Assembly (NCBI GenBank): GCA_030446525.1 | Contig: JAUJNC010000127.1 | Location: 1-13,162 of the forward strand | Reading direction: 5' to 3' | DNA: 13,162 bases | From: Armatimonadaceae bacterium | Lineage (GTDB): Bacteria > Armatimonadota > Armatimonadia > Armatimonadales > Armatimonadaceae | Made by a program: the position numbers and the translations under genes | Shown: positions 1-5,960 of the stretch, one piece after another | Layout of the letters: every line of letters begins with the position of its first letter | How positions within the stretch are numbered: the stretch's first letter is position 1 | The notes under the pieces: model-generated | Told to the model about the DNA's origin: nothing | Databases searched by the model: none | The model's input: the letters and a program-made list of their open reading frames with translations, nothing else

Positions 1-1
1 G

Positions 2-493
2 CTGGTCCACGTCCACCCCGACCCGGAGGAGATCGGCCGGGTCTACCAGCCGAAGCTGGGCATCGTGGCCTCGCCCGTCGGCCTCGCGGCGGCGTGGGAG
101 GCCATCGCTGCGGCCCCGGCCCGCCGCCACGCCGCGCGCGCCGATGCCGCACACGCCGCCTATCTCCGGTGGAGCGATCGCGCGCTGGTGCCGAGCCCCG
201 GGCGCCTCGGCATGCCGCCCATCACCATCCCAGTGCCTGCCCAGCTGGAAGAAGCGCCTGCCCGAGGGCTCCACGCGCGCCGCTTCCCGGTACAGCGCGG
301 TCGCCCTCTCGCCGCCGACGAGCCCCGCCAGCAGCGCGAGCGCCGCCGGGTCGCGCGGCCACGCCTGCGCCGCCCTCTCCGCCCGGGCGAGCGCCGCGGC
401 CGGGCTCTCGCGCCGCAGCGCCATCGCCCCCTGAAGCCTCAGGGCGTTGAAGAACAGGACCGTGGTGATCGCGAGGGCGAGGAGGAGACCTAA
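2..493 (+). CDS. Thiamine-diphosphate enzyme (acetolactate synthase-like), truncated at both ends
   Basis: The frame enters from the left edge and reads LVHVHPDPEEIGRVYQPKL, then GIVASPVGLAAAW. This is typical of the end of the central domain of COG0028 thiamine pyrophosphate enzymes (acetolactate synthase, benzoylformate decarboxylase relatives). Family resemblance continues through AAYLRWSD at about position 172 and fades by about 190-215. The catalytic C-terminal TPP-binding domain, normally about 170 residues starting near PGxxQMGEVM, is missing. Instead the frame runs through low-complexity Arg/Pro/Ala sequence to a stop at 491-493, and that sequence is the antisense of the ligase gene on the other strand. 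I read the real gene remnant as about 2-200. The break could be a genomic rearrangement or an assembly chimera. No activity is expected from a protein lacking the C-terminal domain. Confidence 0.6.
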   Translation: MVHVHPDPEEIGRVYQPKLGIVASPVGLAAAWEAIAAAPARRHAARADAAHAAYLRWSDRALVPSPGRLGMPPITIPVPAQLEEAPARGLHARRFPVQRGRPLAADEPRQQRERRRVARPRLRRPLRPGERRGRALAPQRHRPLKPQGVEEQDRGDREGEEET

Positions 494-1825
494 CGCCCGG
501 GTACCCTCTGGGTGCCGCCCCCCTGCCCCTTCCTCCCTCCCTCCGGGGGAAGGGGGGGTAGGTGTAGGTGCGGCGACCAGCCCGGCCACCGCCCAGAACG
601 GGAGCGCGTTGCCCAGCAGCGACCACTCGGAGTCGATGGCGCTGCGGAGGACGCCGGCCACGAGGCCGCCGTAGAGGCCGCAGAGCAGCAGACGGCGCGT
701 GGCGCCCGCTTCCGCCTCGTCCGGCGGGCGGCGCAGAACGCGGAGCCCGGCGAGGAGCGTGAGGGCGAGCGCCGCGCCCGCCGCCGCGAGCGCGGGCAGC
801 CCTTGCTCGGCCGCCAGCTGCAGGTACGACGAGTGGGCGAGGTTGTTCTTGGCGACGCGCGCGTAGGCCGGGTAGGGGAACGCGTCGGTCCCCGGGCCCG
901 TGCCCAGGACGGGGTGCGCGCGCACCATGGCCTGGGTCCCCCGCCAGGTCCAGGAGCGGAACGCCCCGGAGGGCTCCTGGCCGCCGGCGCCGCCCGACAC
1001 CCGGTTGGTGATCGGCCCCCGGAACCCCCAGCCAAGCAACAAGGCGGCGGCGGCCAGCGCCCCGATCCGCCCCCACGGCAGCCGCAGGCCGCCGATCAGC
1101 GCCATCAGGAACGCCGCGCCCAGACCCGCTCCCGCCGCCGCGATGCCCAGGCGCGATCCCGTCGCCACCAGCACGCCGGACGTCAGGGCGGCACAAAGGC
1201 CGGTGATCACGACGAGAAGGTTGGAGCGCGCCCGGAGGAATGCCGCCGCCGCGATGGGCAGGCACAGGCCGAGGAAGCCGGCCGCGAAGTTGGGGCTGAC
1301 GAAGGTCGCCTGCACGCGCCCCTGCGGGCTCCCCGCCTGAACATAGTCGCCGTATTCGCCCGCCCCTTTGAGCGCGACCCAGGCCGCCCCCACCAGGAGC
1401 GCCTCCACCAGCAGCAGGAGCGCCTTCCGGTCGCGCGCCACCGTCAGGGCCAGGGTGAAAACGAGCGCGTAGCAGAGCCAGTCGAGCGTCGCGGGCAGCA
1501 TGGCGAACAGCAGGACGGGGCTGGTGAGGAAGCGCGAATGGACCAGCAGGGAGGCGAGCGTCAGGCCCAGCAGGGTCCAGACGGCGGCCCTCACCCCCCG
1601 GGTACTCTCTGGGTACCCCTTCCCGGGGCGGGAAGGGGGAGGTTGAATACTCAGGCACAGCGCCGCGAGCAGGACCAGGATGCGCAGCAGCCCCAGGGCG
1701 GGATCGCTGCCGTAGGTGGGACCGGACGGCAGGCCGCCCAGGATCGGGGCCAGCGCCAGGGCGGCCAGCAGGGCACAGAAACCGGCCCGGCCCAGCGGCC
1801 CCAGGTCGGGAAGGAGGCCGATCAA
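2..1825 (-). CDS. O-antigen ligase/polymerase (Wzy_C family) with TPR-like tail, 3' end uncertain
   Basis: A polytopic membrane protein that would join or polymerise undecaprenyl-linked surface polysaccharide on the outer face of the inner membrane. From a TTG at 1825, with AAGGAG 13 nt and GGGGAAGA directly upstream, it encodes about a dozen hydrophobic segments. The Wzy_C signature lies around residues 275-345 (SWTWRGTQAMVRAHP, LGTGPGTDAFPYP, HSSYLQLAAEQGLP), followed by a helical TPR-like tail (AALARAERAAQAWPRDPAAL). Residues about 62-78 and 420-444 are encoded by palindromic repeats inserted between helices without breaking the frame. The frame stays open to base 2, but TPR-like sequence ends near 200-235 (FFQLGRHW). 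Below that it is antisense to the TPP enzyme, so the true C-terminus is unknown or lost. It lies 88 nt downstream of a glycosyltransferase, probably in one transcript. Confidence 0.75.
   Translation of the reverse strand, partial: MIGLLPDLGPLGRAGFCALLAALALAPILGGLPSGPTYGSDPALGLLRILVLLAALCLSIQPPPSRPGKGYPESTRGVRAAVWTLLGLTLASLLVHSRFLTSPVLLFAMLPATLDWLCYALVFTLALTVARDRKALLLLVEALLVGAAWVALKGAGEYGDYVQAGSPQGRVQATFVSPNFAAGFLGLCLPIAAAAFLRARSNLLVVITGLCAALTSGVLVATGSRLGIAAAGAGLGAAFLMALIGGLRLPWGRIGALAAAALLLGWGFRGPITNRVSGGAGGQEPSGAFRSWTWRGTQAMVRAHPVLGTGPGTDAFPYPAYARVAKNNLAHSSYLQLAAEQGLPALAAAGAALALTLLAGLRVLRRPPDEAEAGATRRLLLCGLYGGLVAGVLRSAIDSEWSLLGNALPFWAVAGLVAAPTPTPPSPGGREEGAGGRHPEGTRALGLLLALAITTVLFFNALRLQGAMALRRESPAAALARAERAAQAWPRDPAALALLAGLVGGERATALYREAARVEPSGRRFFQLGRHWDGDGRHAEAPGARHQRAIAPPEIGGVCGIGARGVAAGRGRSDGLPRRREADGRGHDAQLRLVDPADLLRVGVDVDQ
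495..567. repeat. Palindromic GC-rich repeat, copy 2, inside the ligase frame
   Basis: On the plus strand it begins CCCGGGTACCCTCTGGGTGCC and contains CCCCTTCC pairing with GGAAGGGG across a C/T-rich loop. The leading block matches copy 1 (1594-1642) almost base for base (CCCGGGTAC, y, CTCTGGGT, r, CC). On the minus strand it is translated as a Pro/Gly/Arg-rich stretch (about PTPPSPGGREEGAGGRHPEG) between two predicted membrane helices of the O-antigen ligase. The frame is preserved on both sides. Confidence 0.7.
1594..1642. repeat. Palindromic GC-rich repeat, copy 1, inside the ligase frame
   Basis: On the plus strand it reads CCCGGGTACTCTCTGGGTACC, then a hairpin with 9-bp arms CCCCTTCCC and GGGAAGGGG around the loop GGGGC. 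On the minus strand it is translated as roughly PPPSRPGKGYPESTRGVR, a hydrophilic insert between the hydrophobic segments LRILVLLAALCLS and AVWTLLGLTLASLL. The leading block is shared with copy 2 at 495-567. Confidence 0.7.
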
Positions 1826-1887
1826 TCTTCCCCGCTCGCTCCTTGCCGCGGTCGCCCCGCGCGCGGCGGGACGGACGCCGTTGCCGG

Positions 1888-1899
1888 CCCCCGCGGGGG
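1888..1899. repeat. Short perfect palindrome in the glycosyltransferase-ligase gap
   Basis: CCCCCGCGGGGG is self-complementary over 12 nt and lies in the 88-nt gap between the glycosyltransferase stop and the ligase start. No T-run follows it on the minus strand, so it is not an obvious intrinsic terminator. In such GC-rich DNA it could arise by chance. Confidence 0.35.
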
Positions 1900-1913
1900 A
1901 GGGCGGCGGCGCG

Positions 1914-2873
1914 CTACTGCGTCGCTTTGTCGGTTTTGCCACGGGCGAAAAGCCTCAGGACGGGATAGAGTAGGGGGTTGACCACGCGGCGGCGCCCGAT
2001 GCGCACGGCCACGCGCAGGAAGATGCCGGCGGGCACGAGCGGGCGGAGGAGCGGCGGGATGGTGCGGGCGAAGAAGGCGCGATGCTTCTTGTAGAAGCGC
2101 CACATCGAGCGGTGGTGCTCGACGATCATCCGCTCCGCCACCGGGTCCGACGAGCGCCCGATGGCGTGGGTGATGATCGCGCCCGGGAAGTAGACGACGC
2201 GCCACCCCGCCTGACGGGCGCGCAGGCACCAGTCGATGTCCTCGCAGTACATGAAGAACGTTTCGGCGTCCAGGGGGCCGATCTCCTCCAGGCATTGCCG
2301 CCGGATGAGCAGGGCGCAGCCCGACACCCAGTCCACGTCGCGTACGGACGCGTGGTCGAAGTCCTGCATCAGGTAGTCGGCGGCGGGCCGGTTACGGGGG
2401 AACAGCCGTCCCAGGTACACGTTGCGGTACAGCCCGGCGGCGAACGTCGGGAAGCGGCGGCACGAATACTGGAGCGAGCCGTCCGGGTTCTGCACCTTGG
2501 GCCCGGCGATGCCGACGTCGGGGTTGGCGTCCGCGAAGTCGAGGAGCGCGTCGAGCGCGCCGGGGGCGCACACGGTGTCGGAGTTCAGCAGCAAGGCGAA
2601 GGCCGCGTCGAGGCCGGCGAGCGCGCGGTTGTTGCCGCCGGAAAAGCCCTCGTTCGTGGGCGAGCGGAGCAGGCAGACGCCGGGGAACTCCGCCGCCACC
2701 ATCTCCGGGCTGCCGTCCGACGACGCGTTGTCCGCCACCACTGTCTCGACCTCATGGCGCGTCGCCGCGGCCGGCAGGCTCTGGAGGCACGCCCGCAGGT
2801 CCTCCCTGGTGTTCCAGCTCACGATGCAGACCCGCAGGTGCGCCCGAGTTTGTTGTGCTTTCCTCGCCGCCAA
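1914..2873 (-). CDS. GT2 family glycosyltransferase (rhamnosyltransferase-like)
   Basis: A soluble or membrane-associated GT-A fold enzyme that would transfer a nucleotide-sugar-derived residue onto a growing surface glycan. Visible motifs in order are VCIVSWNTRED (first strand), VVADNASSDGS (nucleotide binding), LLLNSDTVCAPGAL (DXD-equivalent metal site), VDWVSGCALLIRR, and FFMYCEDIDWCLRARQAGW (acceptor/catalytic ED motif). A basic C-terminal helix region follows. This is the WbbL/RfbF-like layout and length. The start is uncertain: I chose the TTG at 2873 (TGGGGA about 7 nt upstream, 319 aa). A TTG at 2909 is also in frame but lacks a ribosome site. Either way the 5' end overlaps the upstream glycosyltransferase by more than 100 nt. 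Sugar specificity cannot be read from the sequence. Confidence 0.88.
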   Translation of the reverse strand: MAARKAQQTRAHLRVCIVSWNTREDLRACLQSLPAAATRHEVETVVADNASSDGSPEMVAAEFPGVCLLRSPTNEGFSGGNNRALAGLDAAFALLLNSDTVCAPGALDALLDFADANPDVGIAGPKVQNPDGSLQYSCRRFPTFAAGLYRNVYLGRLFPRNRPAADYLMQDFDHASVRDVDWVSGCALLIRRQCLEEIGPLDAETFFMYCEDIDWCLRARQAGWRVVYFPGAIITHAIGRSSDPVAERMIVEHHRSMWRFYKKHRAFFARTIPPLLRPLVPAGIFLRVAVRIGRRRVVNPLLYPVLRLFARGKTDKATQ

Positions 2874-3723
2874 GTTTTTGTCCCCAGCGCCCCGTGCGCG
2901 CCCAGGCAAGGAGCGTCACCGCCGCGCGTATCAGCGCATACAGCGGGCGCGCGATCTTGGGATGGTAGTGTTTCTCGTAGAACCGCAGCAGCGCGCGGTG
3001 CGACTCCCAGACGGCCGCCGCACGCACCTTTTTCGTGCTCGCCCCGCCGTGATGGATCACGGCCGCCTCGGGCGTGTAGTAGATCTTCCACCCCGCCGCG
3101 TACGCCCGCAGGCACCAGTCCACGTCGTTGAAGAACAGCGGGAACCGTTCGTCCATCGGTCCTACCGTTTCGTATGCCCGGCGCATCACCATCAGGCAGG
3201 ACGCCATCGGCTGCGGGACCGGGCCCGGCTTGTCGTAGTCCCAGTAGGTCAGCCGGTACGCGCCAAGCACACGGCTATAAGGAAATACGCGCGGCAGAAG
3301 GAGAATGTCCCAAAGGAGCGGCCCCGGCTCGGGGAAGCCCCGCAAGGACGCCTGCACGCGCCCATCCGGATGGATCAGCTTCGGAGCCGCGGCCGCCGCG
3401 TCCGGCTCCGATGAGAGGAACGCCGCCAGCCTGTCCAGCGCGCCGGGCGTCACCTCCACGTCCGGGTTCAGCAGGAGCAGCAGGGCGCCCCGCGCGAGCG
3501 CGAGCGCCTGGTTGGTCCCCCGGGCATAGCTCTCGTTGCTCGTGTTCGCGACGAGCCGGACCTCGGGGAACTCGTCCCGCACCATCCGTGCCGAACCGTC
3601 GGCGGACGCGTTGTCCACCACGATGATCTCCTGGCCGCCCGCGTACGGGTGCGCCCGGAGCGAAAGGAGGCACGCCCGCAGCTCCTCCCGCGTGTTCCAG
3701 TTCACGATACAGGCCGAAAGCAC
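2752..3723 (-). CDS. GT2 family glycosyltransferase, first gene of the polysaccharide operon
   Basis: A paralogue-like relative of the next gene downstream. It begins VLSACIVNWNTREEL, followed by IIVVDNASADGS, LLLLNPDVEVTPGAL (metal-binding Asp), MASCLMVMRRAYETVG and FFNDVDWCLRAYAAGW, ending with HHGGAST and a basic amphipathic tail. I start it at GTG 3723 because GAGGGGG lies just upstream and the family begins at this strand. A GTG at 3750 is in frame but overlaps the predicted -10 box, and codons further upstream do not look like the family. The last 40 or so residues (after GRWGQKLGGEE) are read through the start of the next gene in another frame, so the natural C-terminus may once have been shorter. 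It would act with its neighbour and the ligase in O-antigen or exopolysaccharide assembly. Confidence 0.88.
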   Translation of the reverse strand: MLSACIVNWNTREELRACLLSLRAHPYAGGQEIIVVDNASADGSARMVRDEFPEVRLVANTSNESYARGTNQALALARGALLLLLNPDVEVTPGALDRLAAFLSSEPDAAAAAPKLIHPDGRVQASLRGFPEPGPLLWDILLLPRVFPYSRVLGAYRLTYWDYDKPGPVPQPMASCLMVMRRAYETVGPMDERFPLFFNDVDWCLRAYAAGWKIYYTPEAAVIHHGGASTKKVRAAAVWESHRALLRFYEKHYHPKIARPLYALIRAAVTLLAWARTGRWGQKLGGEESTTNSGAPAGLHRELEHQGGPAGVPPEPAGRGDAP

Positions 3724-3740
3724 ACCGCCCCCTCGCCACC

Positions 3741-3769
3741 ATTGTAGCACAGCCGCCTGCGGCGGACAA
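3741..3769 (-). promoter_or_regulatory. Sigma-70-type promoter for the glycosyltransferase operon
   Basis: On the minus strand TTGTCC (3769-3764) and TACAAT (3746-3741) are separated by exactly 17 nt, with TGTGC before the -10 giving an extended TGn element. The spacer contains the perfect inverted repeat GCCGC-AG-GCGGC, which could be an operator. Initiation about 7 nt past the -10 leaves a leader of only about 10 nt holding the GAGGGGG ribosome site of the glycosyltransferase starting at 3723. Confidence 0.65.
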
Positions 3770-3852
3770 ATGCCGCCTTTAACCGAATCAAAGCCCTGGC
3801 AGGGAAACAACACCCGTTCACGTATTATACAGGCGTGAAAGGCGAACGCAGT

Positions 3853-4494
3853 ATGGATGCGAAAGTTCAGACACGTAAACTCTTCATCAAAATCGCGCGG
3901 AAGCACCAGAAGCCGGGTTCGGGCAGCGCCGCGGACTTTCTGCGCGGGAGAACAGCCATGATGCAGTTTCCGGATCTCAGCTCGGTTTTAGAAGATCGTC
4001 TATGGGCTGTGATCGGGGCGGCTGCAACCAGGCTGTACATGCCGGAGCGTGCCACCAGAGACCTGGATATTCTGGTGCGCTTCCAAAACGCGGCGGAAGT
4101 GCGCGCGAAGCTGGCGCAGGCAGGCTTCACCTACGATGGCGAGTGGAGCATCGGGGGCAGCTCTTGGAGTTCGCCAGAAGGGTTCCCCCTGGACGTTGTC
4201 GAGTGTTCTCAGGGGTGGTGTGAGCAAGCGATCGCTCAGGCACAGTCAAACCGGGACGCTCAGGGGGCGCCGGTGCTCCCCCTCCCGTTCCTTGTTCTCA
4301 TGAAGTTCCAGGCGGGACGAGCGCAGGATCTAGCGGACGTCACGCGGATGTTAGGACAGGCCCCACCAGAGCAACTCGCGGCCGTGCGCGCCGTCTTCGA
4401 GCGATGGCTGCCGGACGAGAAAGAAGATTTGGAAAGCTTCATTGCTTTGGGGCAACTGGAGATGCAGCCGCCCCTGGGTAATGCGGACCGTTAG
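3853..4494 (+). CDS. Nucleotidyltransferase-fold protein (MNT/AbiEii-like), orphan
   Basis: The core VIGAAATRLYMPERATRDLD (residues 53-72 from ATG 3853) matches the N-terminal motif of DNA polymerase beta-like nucleotidyltransferases, hG[GS]...DxD, although the G[GS] is GA here. The Asp pair is D70/D72, and LDVVE (D114) supplies a plausible third acidic residue. LVLMKFQAGRAQDLADVTRML (150-167) is the conserved Lys/Arg/Asp tail seen in AbiEii- and MNT-type proteins. These are often toxins, antitoxins or AMPylating partners, but no HEPN or AbiEi partner is next to it. The start is ambiguous: GTG 3835 and ATG 3853 are in frame, and ATG 3958 has GGGAGA at good spacing and would begin just before the domain. 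Base and codon use look less GC-biased than the neighbours, suggesting acquisition. Its 3' end overlaps the convergent MFS gene by 56 nt. Confidence 0.72.
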   Translation: MDAKVQTRKLFIKIARKHQKPGSGSAADFLRGRTAMMQFPDLSSVLEDRLWAVIGAAATRLYMPERATRDLDILVRFQNAAEVRAKLAQAGFTYDGEWSIGGSSWSSPEGFPLDVVECSQGWCEQAIAQAQSNRDAQGAPVLPLPFLVLMKFQAGRAQDLADVTRMLGQAPPEQLAAVRAVFERWLPDEKEDLESFIALGQLEMQPPLGNADR

Positions 4495-5713
4495 GTGCGG
4501 GGCGGTAGTGGCGCAGGTGGGGGGCGAGGTGGGCTATCACGGCGGCGGCGACCAGGCAGCCGATGCCGCCGGTGACGACGGACAGGGGGGCGCCGATCAG
4601 GCGGGCGACCAGGCCGGCTTCGAGCTCGCCGAGCTGCGGGCCGCCCATGAAGAAGATCATGGTGACCGAGACCATGCGCCCGCGCAGGTGGTCGGGCGTG
4701 ACGGTCTGGCGGATGGTTTGGCGCAGCACGGTGCTGACGGTGTCGGCGGCGCCCGTGCCGGCCAGGAAGAGCATCGAAAGCGGGAACGAGGTCGAGAGGC
4801 CGAAGCCGATGGTGGCGACGCCGTAGGCGACGACGGCCCAGAACAGCGCCGCGCCCTGCCGCACGAGCGGCGGGAGCAGCGCCATCGCCCCGCCCGTGAC
4901 CAGGGAGCCGATCGCCGGCGCCGCCGCCAGAACGCCGTAGCCCTCCGGCCCGACGCGCAGCACGTCCTTGGCGAACACGGGCAGGAGCGCGGACGCCGAC
5001 GAGAAAAAGGTGGCGAAGAAGTCCAGCGTTATCGTCGAGACCAGGATCGGGGTGCGCCGGACGAAGTTGAGCCCCTCTTTGAGCGCGTCCAGGTCGATAC
5101 TCCCCGTGGCGGCATCGACGGGGCGGTAGCGCAGGCGGAGCAGAGCGACGAGGACCGCGCCGAACGAGACGGCATGGAGGACGTAGGCGCCGGCGACGTC
5201 GCCGCGGGCGATGACCAGGCCGGCGAGCATCGGGCCGCAGATGGTGGCGACCTGCATGCCGGTGGAGTTCAGGGCGAGCGCGTTGGGCAGGTGCTCGCGC
5301 GGCACGAGCGACGGGATGAGCGCCTGCCGCGCCGGGTTGTCGAAGGCGATGGCCGCCGCACCCAGGGCCGTCAGAAGATAAATGGCCCCCACGCCGGCCC
5401 GGTCGGCGTAGGTGAGGAGCGCGAGGGCGAGGGCGACGAGGGCCAGGGTGGACTGCGTGATGAGCAGCAGGCCGCGCCGGTCGCGGGCGTCGGCCATCAT
5501 GCCGCCGAGCAGGGAGAACACCAGGATCGGGCCGACGCGCACCAGCCCGATCAGGCCGAGGTACAGCGGGTCGTTCGTGACGTCGTAGATCTGCCAGTTC
5601 AGCGCCCAGAACTGCATCTGCGATCCGGCGGCGGAGATGATCTGGCCCAGCCACAGGTTGCGGAAGTCGGGCGACCGGAAGGCCGGGAAGCGCTCGATTG
5701 AGAAGGAGGACAT
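4439..5713 (-). CDS. MFS transporter (EntS-like MFS_3 family exporter)
   Basis: A 424-residue inner-membrane secondary transporter of the family that includes enterobactin exporter EntS and macrolide-efflux relatives. It opens with RFPAFRSPDFRNLWLGQIIS, the typical start of MFS_3 proteins. The loop 2-3 signature GGMMADARDRRGLLL, FDNPARQALIPSLVP after helix 4, and about 12 hydrophobic segments follow. The central loop is DLDALKEGLNFVRRTPIL, and HLRGRMVSVTMIFFMGGPQL lies in the second half, both usual for this group. ATG 5713 has GGGGGAGG just upstream. It is the last gene of the minus-strand train, 31 nt after the two-helix membrane protein. Its 3' end overlaps the convergent nucleotidyltransferase gene. 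The substrate cannot be told: a drug, siderophore or small metabolite. Confidence 0.9.
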   Translation of the reverse strand: MSSFSIERFPAFRSPDFRNLWLGQIISAAGSQMQFWALNWQIYDVTNDPLYLGLIGLVRVGPILVFSLLGGMMADARDRRGLLLITQSTLALVALALALLTYADRAGVGAIYLLTALGAAAIAFDNPARQALIPSLVPREHLPNALALNSTGMQVATICGPMLAGLVIARGDVAGAYVLHAVSFGAVLVALLRLRYRPVDAATGSIDLDALKEGLNFVRRTPILVSTITLDFFATFFSSASALLPVFAKDVLRVGPEGYGVLAAAPAIGSLVTGGAMALLPPLVRQGAALFWAVVAYGVATIGFGLSTSFPLSMLFLAGTGAADTVSTVLRQTIRQTVTPDHLRGRMVSVTMIFFMGGPQLGELEAGLVARLIGAPLSVVTGGIGCLVAAAVIAHLAPHLRHYRPAPNGPHYPGAAASPVAPKQ

Positions 5714-5744
5714 GCCTCCCCCTTATTCGACGCCCGGCCCCTGC

Positions 5745-5960
5745 TTACCTGCCGCGCGCGTCGAGCAGGGCGCGCCAGGCCGCGCGCGCATGCCAGTAGC
5801 CCAGCCCGGCGTTCACGAGGAACAGGAACAGGCCGGCGAAAGGCACGACCCGCCCCACGCCCCGGCCCAGCAGGACGGCCACGGCGAAGAACGCCAGCGC
5901 CGTGACGGCATCCAGCCACCACGACCGCTGCCGGTTCTCGCTTCCTTTCAGCGCGGGCAC
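5745..5960 (-). CDS. Small two-helix membrane protein of unknown function
   Basis: A 71-residue protein starting at GTG 5960 with GGAGG at 5971-5975, well spaced. It has a short charged N-terminus (PALKGSENRQRSW), then two hydrophobic segments at about residues 16-36 (LDAVTALAFFAVAVLLG) and 40-58 (PFAGLFLFLVNAGLGYW), and a basic C-terminus. I recognise no family. Its start overlaps the reconstructed end of the AAA+ gene by 13 nt, which suggests translational coupling, and the MFS exporter follows. The ribosome site and hydrophobic pattern support a real gene. Confidence 0.6.
   Translation of the reverse strand: MPALKGSENRQRSWWLDAVTALAFFAVAVLLGRGVGRVVPFAGLFLFLVNAGLGYWHARAAWRALLDARGR

Noticed and set aside
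222..1658. Long minus-strand ORF (478 codons) rich in Gly, Arg and Pro
   Set aside because: It is a shadow frame of the O-antigen ligase. The composition is that of GC-rich off-frame translation, while the neighbouring frame gives membrane helices and the Wzy_C motif.
512..1981. Plus-strand ORF of 489 codons opposite the ligase and glycosyltransferase genes
   Set aside because: Its Gln/Arg/Gly-rich sequence has no domain and mirrors the real minus-strand genes.
3797..3828. Promoter for the nucleotidyltransferase gene (TATTAT at 3823)
   Set aside because: A -10-like hexamer is present, but no TTGACA-like box lies at 16-18 nt, so I did not list it as a feature.
4442..5701. Plus-strand ORF of 419 codons opposite the MFS gene
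   Set aside because: The hydrophilic Asp/Gly/Arg/Gln repeats are the antisense of membrane helices. The minus frame is a clear MFS transporter.
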